A stretch of DNA of 64,000 bases from positions 78,293-142,292 of the forward strand of contig PDZX01000003.1 of NCBI GenBank assembly GCA_002753185.1, in the 5' to 3' direction. Position 1 is the stretch's first letter; each line of letters opens with the position of its first letter. A program made the position numbers and the translations under genes. The DNA comes from Magnetococcales bacterium WMHbin3 (lineage in GTDB: Bacteria > Pseudomonadota > Magnetococcia > Magnetococcales > Magnetaquicoccaceae). The notes beneath the pieces are model-generated. The model was not told where the DNA came from and did no database searches. It was given only the letters and a program-made list of their open reading frames with translations. Shown one piece after another: positions 63,701-64,000 of the stretch.

Positions 63701-64000
63701 AGTGATCCCGTCGTTGATCGAGGTGGCGATGGTGAAGGATTGATCCCAGTTGGCCGCCGGCACGAAGGCCACCCCGGCCAGCAGGGTGTTGACATCGGCC
63801 CGCGTTCCGCTGGCGCTCCATAGCCCGGCGTTGAAGGTGGAGGTGACGGCCCCGGAGGTGGCGGTGGTCAGCGTGCCCGCTAGCAGCCTGTCGGATTCAC
63901 CGCCATCCTTCCCGTAACCGACTTGGGTCCAGGGAAATTTTTGGACTCCCAAAAGTCCCAGCGACGGCAATATTAACAATGAAACATGGAAAAACGGGAC
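57740..64000 (-). CDS. giant repeat/RTX adhesin, N-terminus outside window
   Basis: An open frame of over 2080 residues continuing to the window edge; the C-terminus is complete. From N to C in the window: cadherin-like/bacterial Ig-type repeats (NDPPTATNLDTAQSLDEDTT and NDAPTATYLNEAQTYTEDTP are linkers), a GG-rich segment (WGGGTGDWSIATNW), four 189-residue repeats (59.5-61.8 kb), an RTX-like calcium region (GDAGDDTLTANG; GEAGNDVFVIAD), EF-hand-like loops (DVNGDGKVDGNDDAYSR; DADLDGTSSSGEIRPL) and a short C-terminal tail, where the type I secretion signal is expected. It is secreted by the downstream ABC-HlyD fusion and TolC protein and is probably a biofilm adhesin. The stop overlaps the transporter start. 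Confidence 0.88.
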   Translation of the reverse strand, partial: VPFFHVSLLILPSLGLLGVQKFPWTQVGYGKDGGESDRLLAGTLTTATSGAVTSTFNAGLWSASGTRADVNTLLAGVAFVPAANWDQSFTIATSINDGITFLTGNKSVTVTPVNDPPTATNLDTAQSLDEDTTSVDLADIWVADVENAAVTVTLTLSDATAGSLTTATSGAVTSTFAAGMWSASGALANVNTLLAGVAFVPAANHDQSFTIATSVGDGTTTITGTKNMTVTAINDAPTATYLNEAQTYTEDTPLPLTPIVITDVDSANVTATLAFPSAGIGTLSTATVNGVTSSFDGTTWTASGPKADVTQLLAGVTFTPTANYASNFSLLTKIEDNATASVTDSKALTASPVNDAPVVSVSSSSLEYLQGDAATVVDGTLTLSDIDSTHLSSATITISGYVAGEDKLAYGATNDVNGVLTISGTDTLANFQAALRTITYYNTNPSANLSSRSIQFTVTDGGGQNSTQATRTLNIAQAIQWGGGTGDWSIATNWTPNTVPGSGQRAVIPSGTVTHSSGTTTLSSMAINGGSLTLSGGTLTLTSASTLASGASMTLSGGTLAGSGSLTVAGALTWNNTSPISIGRVQINSGGSLTLPAATTLAAGTTLALNTGAIPTNLTINGALEYNVASTLTSTSLSGTGSLVFQNATSLRGSATVAPAVTVQSGATLTLDASSTAGNNATQTFSANFTNAGTLVLDSNQYSAILAMGSGKTLTNTGTITLAGNTNGTDTISGAILNTGTIDVTVDDLNVTNTSVTFNTANGTLNVASGLSLTIAGGTTRFGSGTTLTGAGTVNLTGTHTLDIGAGYTHATNNTTLRFDGSVTVTGSGSFTNTGTLVLRGISDYFDVPFVNAAGAALRLNANASEGNNATVTFRADITNAGTLTLESDYHTSTLILGSGKTLYNTGTINLAGDTDGIDTIDGSVTNTGTIDVTTDDLSITNTSATFNTVGGTLNVASGRTLTVAGGTTRFGAGTTLTGTGTVNLTGTHTLDIGTGYTHATNDTTLRFDGSVTVTGTGSFTNAGTLTLRGTSDYFNVPVVNNSGATLNLNANTATATNTTPLFNGDITNAGTLTLESDYFTSILTLGTGKTLTNTGTINLAGNTTGVDTIDGSVTNTGTIDVTVDDLSITNTSATFNSVGGTLHVASGRTLAISGGTTRFGAGTTLTGTGTVNLTGTHTLDIGTGYTHATNDTTLRFDGNVTVTGTGSFTNTGTLILRGTGDYFNTPVVNAAGATLNLNANTATETNTTPVFNGDITNAGTLTIESDYFTSILTLGAGKTLTNTGTINLAGNTTGTDSIDGSITNTGTIDVTVDDLSITNTSATFNSVGGTLNVASGRTLTVTNGTTRFGTGTTLTGTGTINLAGTHTLDIDTGYTHATNDTTLRFDGNVTVTGTGSFTNTGTLILRGTGDYFNVPVVNAAGATLNLNASATSETNSTPTFNGDITNAGTLTLDSNYYTSILTLGTGKTLTNTGTINMGGNTTGTDAINGTLVNSGSLLVNLDSLNINGTVTSSGIIDIASGQTLALTGSANDLTIQSTGTLRGSGAMTVANNTGSNLDGTILPGSDGTAGTLYITHSSSSLAMGATTTLKIDIGGTTVTTQYDKLAITGTVVLDGTIQINPINGFTPANGDTFTVLSYNSTSSGSIDRIDGLLVSSGIALDPLFSTTNLTLTARTVDTLGDTGNNVLAGTTAQEVMRGDAGDDTLTANGTDLLFGEAGNDVFVIADTNFKIINGGAGTDTLQAQSLNLNLTTLPSYRLADMEIIDLSGGIANTLTLKGAQVKSITDSADTLLVKGSAGDAVAMETAWSGNGSVTIDGTLYNQWLQGGATLNIQNGMTVTQSGDPIIIDLNGDGIHLVTPPADISFAMTPDGAFQPLAWVSADDGFLVMDKNENTLIDDISELFSEYFQEGAASGIEALATLDVNGDGKVDGNDDAYSRLAVWQDADLDGTSSSGEIRPLVDWGITALDLVIQPLDTPLEGGTLVASGDLQGEPGAPTRFGEVDIWVQPTPVTPSPDDAPVLEAMMEDLQALGEFVLDLTGMASTDEETVVAEEYATPTDTLLLLPTLAEPPTGMTEPDPIQPVAG
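59560..61830 (-). repeat. tandem 567-bp repeats inside the adhesin gene
   Basis: Four near-identical copies, spaced exactly 567 bases (189 codons): the marker GCGTCGTGTC lies at 59851, 60418, 60985 and 61552. Adjacent copies differ at scattered positions. Each encodes GGTTRFGAGTTLTGTGTVNL and THTLDIGTGYTHATNDTTL-like strands, suggesting a stacked beta-helix. Recombination can change the copy number, and short-read assembly may collapse it. Confidence 0.85.
63882..64000. other. end of homology in adhesin, possible IS junction
   Basis: The repeat homology of the adhesin stops abruptly at about 63882, where the expected GTGGCATCGG-type continuation is replaced by CTAGCAGCCTGTCGGATTC. CTAG is a target site used by IS5-type elements, and the following bases look unlike the adhesin. 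The frame stays open by chance. This may be an IS end or an assembly edge. Confidence 0.35.

Overview
This 64 kb window is a GC-rich, gene-dense chromosomal segment of a Gram-negative bacterium. HflK/HflC, LolC/LolD, a TolC-type outer membrane protein, an OmpA-family protein and a fused type I secretion apparatus all imply a double membrane. The full-length PurL with a fused glutamine amidotransferase, the dense two-component and c-di-GMP signalling, and the many hypothetical proteins suggest an environmental proteobacterium. The gene set is reminiscent of Magnetococcales-like lineages, but that placement is inference only. Most genes sit in operons with 4-base stop/start overlaps. No tRNA, rRNA or CRISPR array was seen.

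Layout. 1-4.1 kb: small accessory genes, a ketopantoate reductase, a cytochrome c-like protein with a CX3CH heme motif, and a macrodomain-mobB-moaD cluster. 4.4-9.6 kb: a TIGR00282 phosphoesterase, purC and purL. 9.7-18.3 kb: a membrane protein, a REC-GAF-GGDEF protein, yceF (Maf), a sensor kinase, a REC-HD-GYP protein, a rhodanese and ffh. 18.4-22.3 kb: an unknown gene, then rpsP-rimM-trmD-rplS-rnhB behind a good sigma-70-type promoter. 22.36-23.09 kb: a non-coding array of paired hairpins with compensatory base changes. 23.4-31.3 kb: an NtrC-type regulator with its kinase, a diguanylate cyclase with a periplasmic CXXCH heme site, and an acetyl-CoA hydrolase/transferase-GNAT fusion. 31.4-38.6 kb, all on the minus strand: yceD-rpmF-plsX-fabH running straight into an AAA ATPase plus TOPRIM-like (DUF4276-like) pair, a FecR-domain lipoprotein and purU. 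38.4-40.6 kb: a DUF2065 protein with hflC and hflK. 40.8-43.5 kb: an FkbM methyltransferase and a second, AT-rich AAA plus TOPRIM-like pair. 43.6-53.3 kb: a cyclic-nucleotide-binding protein, prfB with a +1 frameshift, lysS, lolC/lolD (lolD carries an in-frame amber codon), a site-2 protease, trpS, rluB, an OmpA/TSP3 protein, an EndoIII-like protein and a VOC protein. 53.4-64 kb, minus strand: a giant repeat/RTX adhesin (its 5' end not in the window), a single-polypeptide ABC exporter-HlyD fusion and a TolC protein, forming one secretion operon.

How it works together. Three c-di-GMP enzymes and the Lap-like adhesin/type I secretion operon suggest regulated attachment. The strongest candidates for undescribed biology are the hairpin array at 22.36-23.09 kb and the two ATPase plus TOPRIM-like two-gene modules, which resemble anti-phage systems of the PARIS/AbiL type in architecture. 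The prfB recoding site with UAA in place of UGA and the ABC-HlyD fusion with a degenerate ATPase signature are the most unusual single genes.
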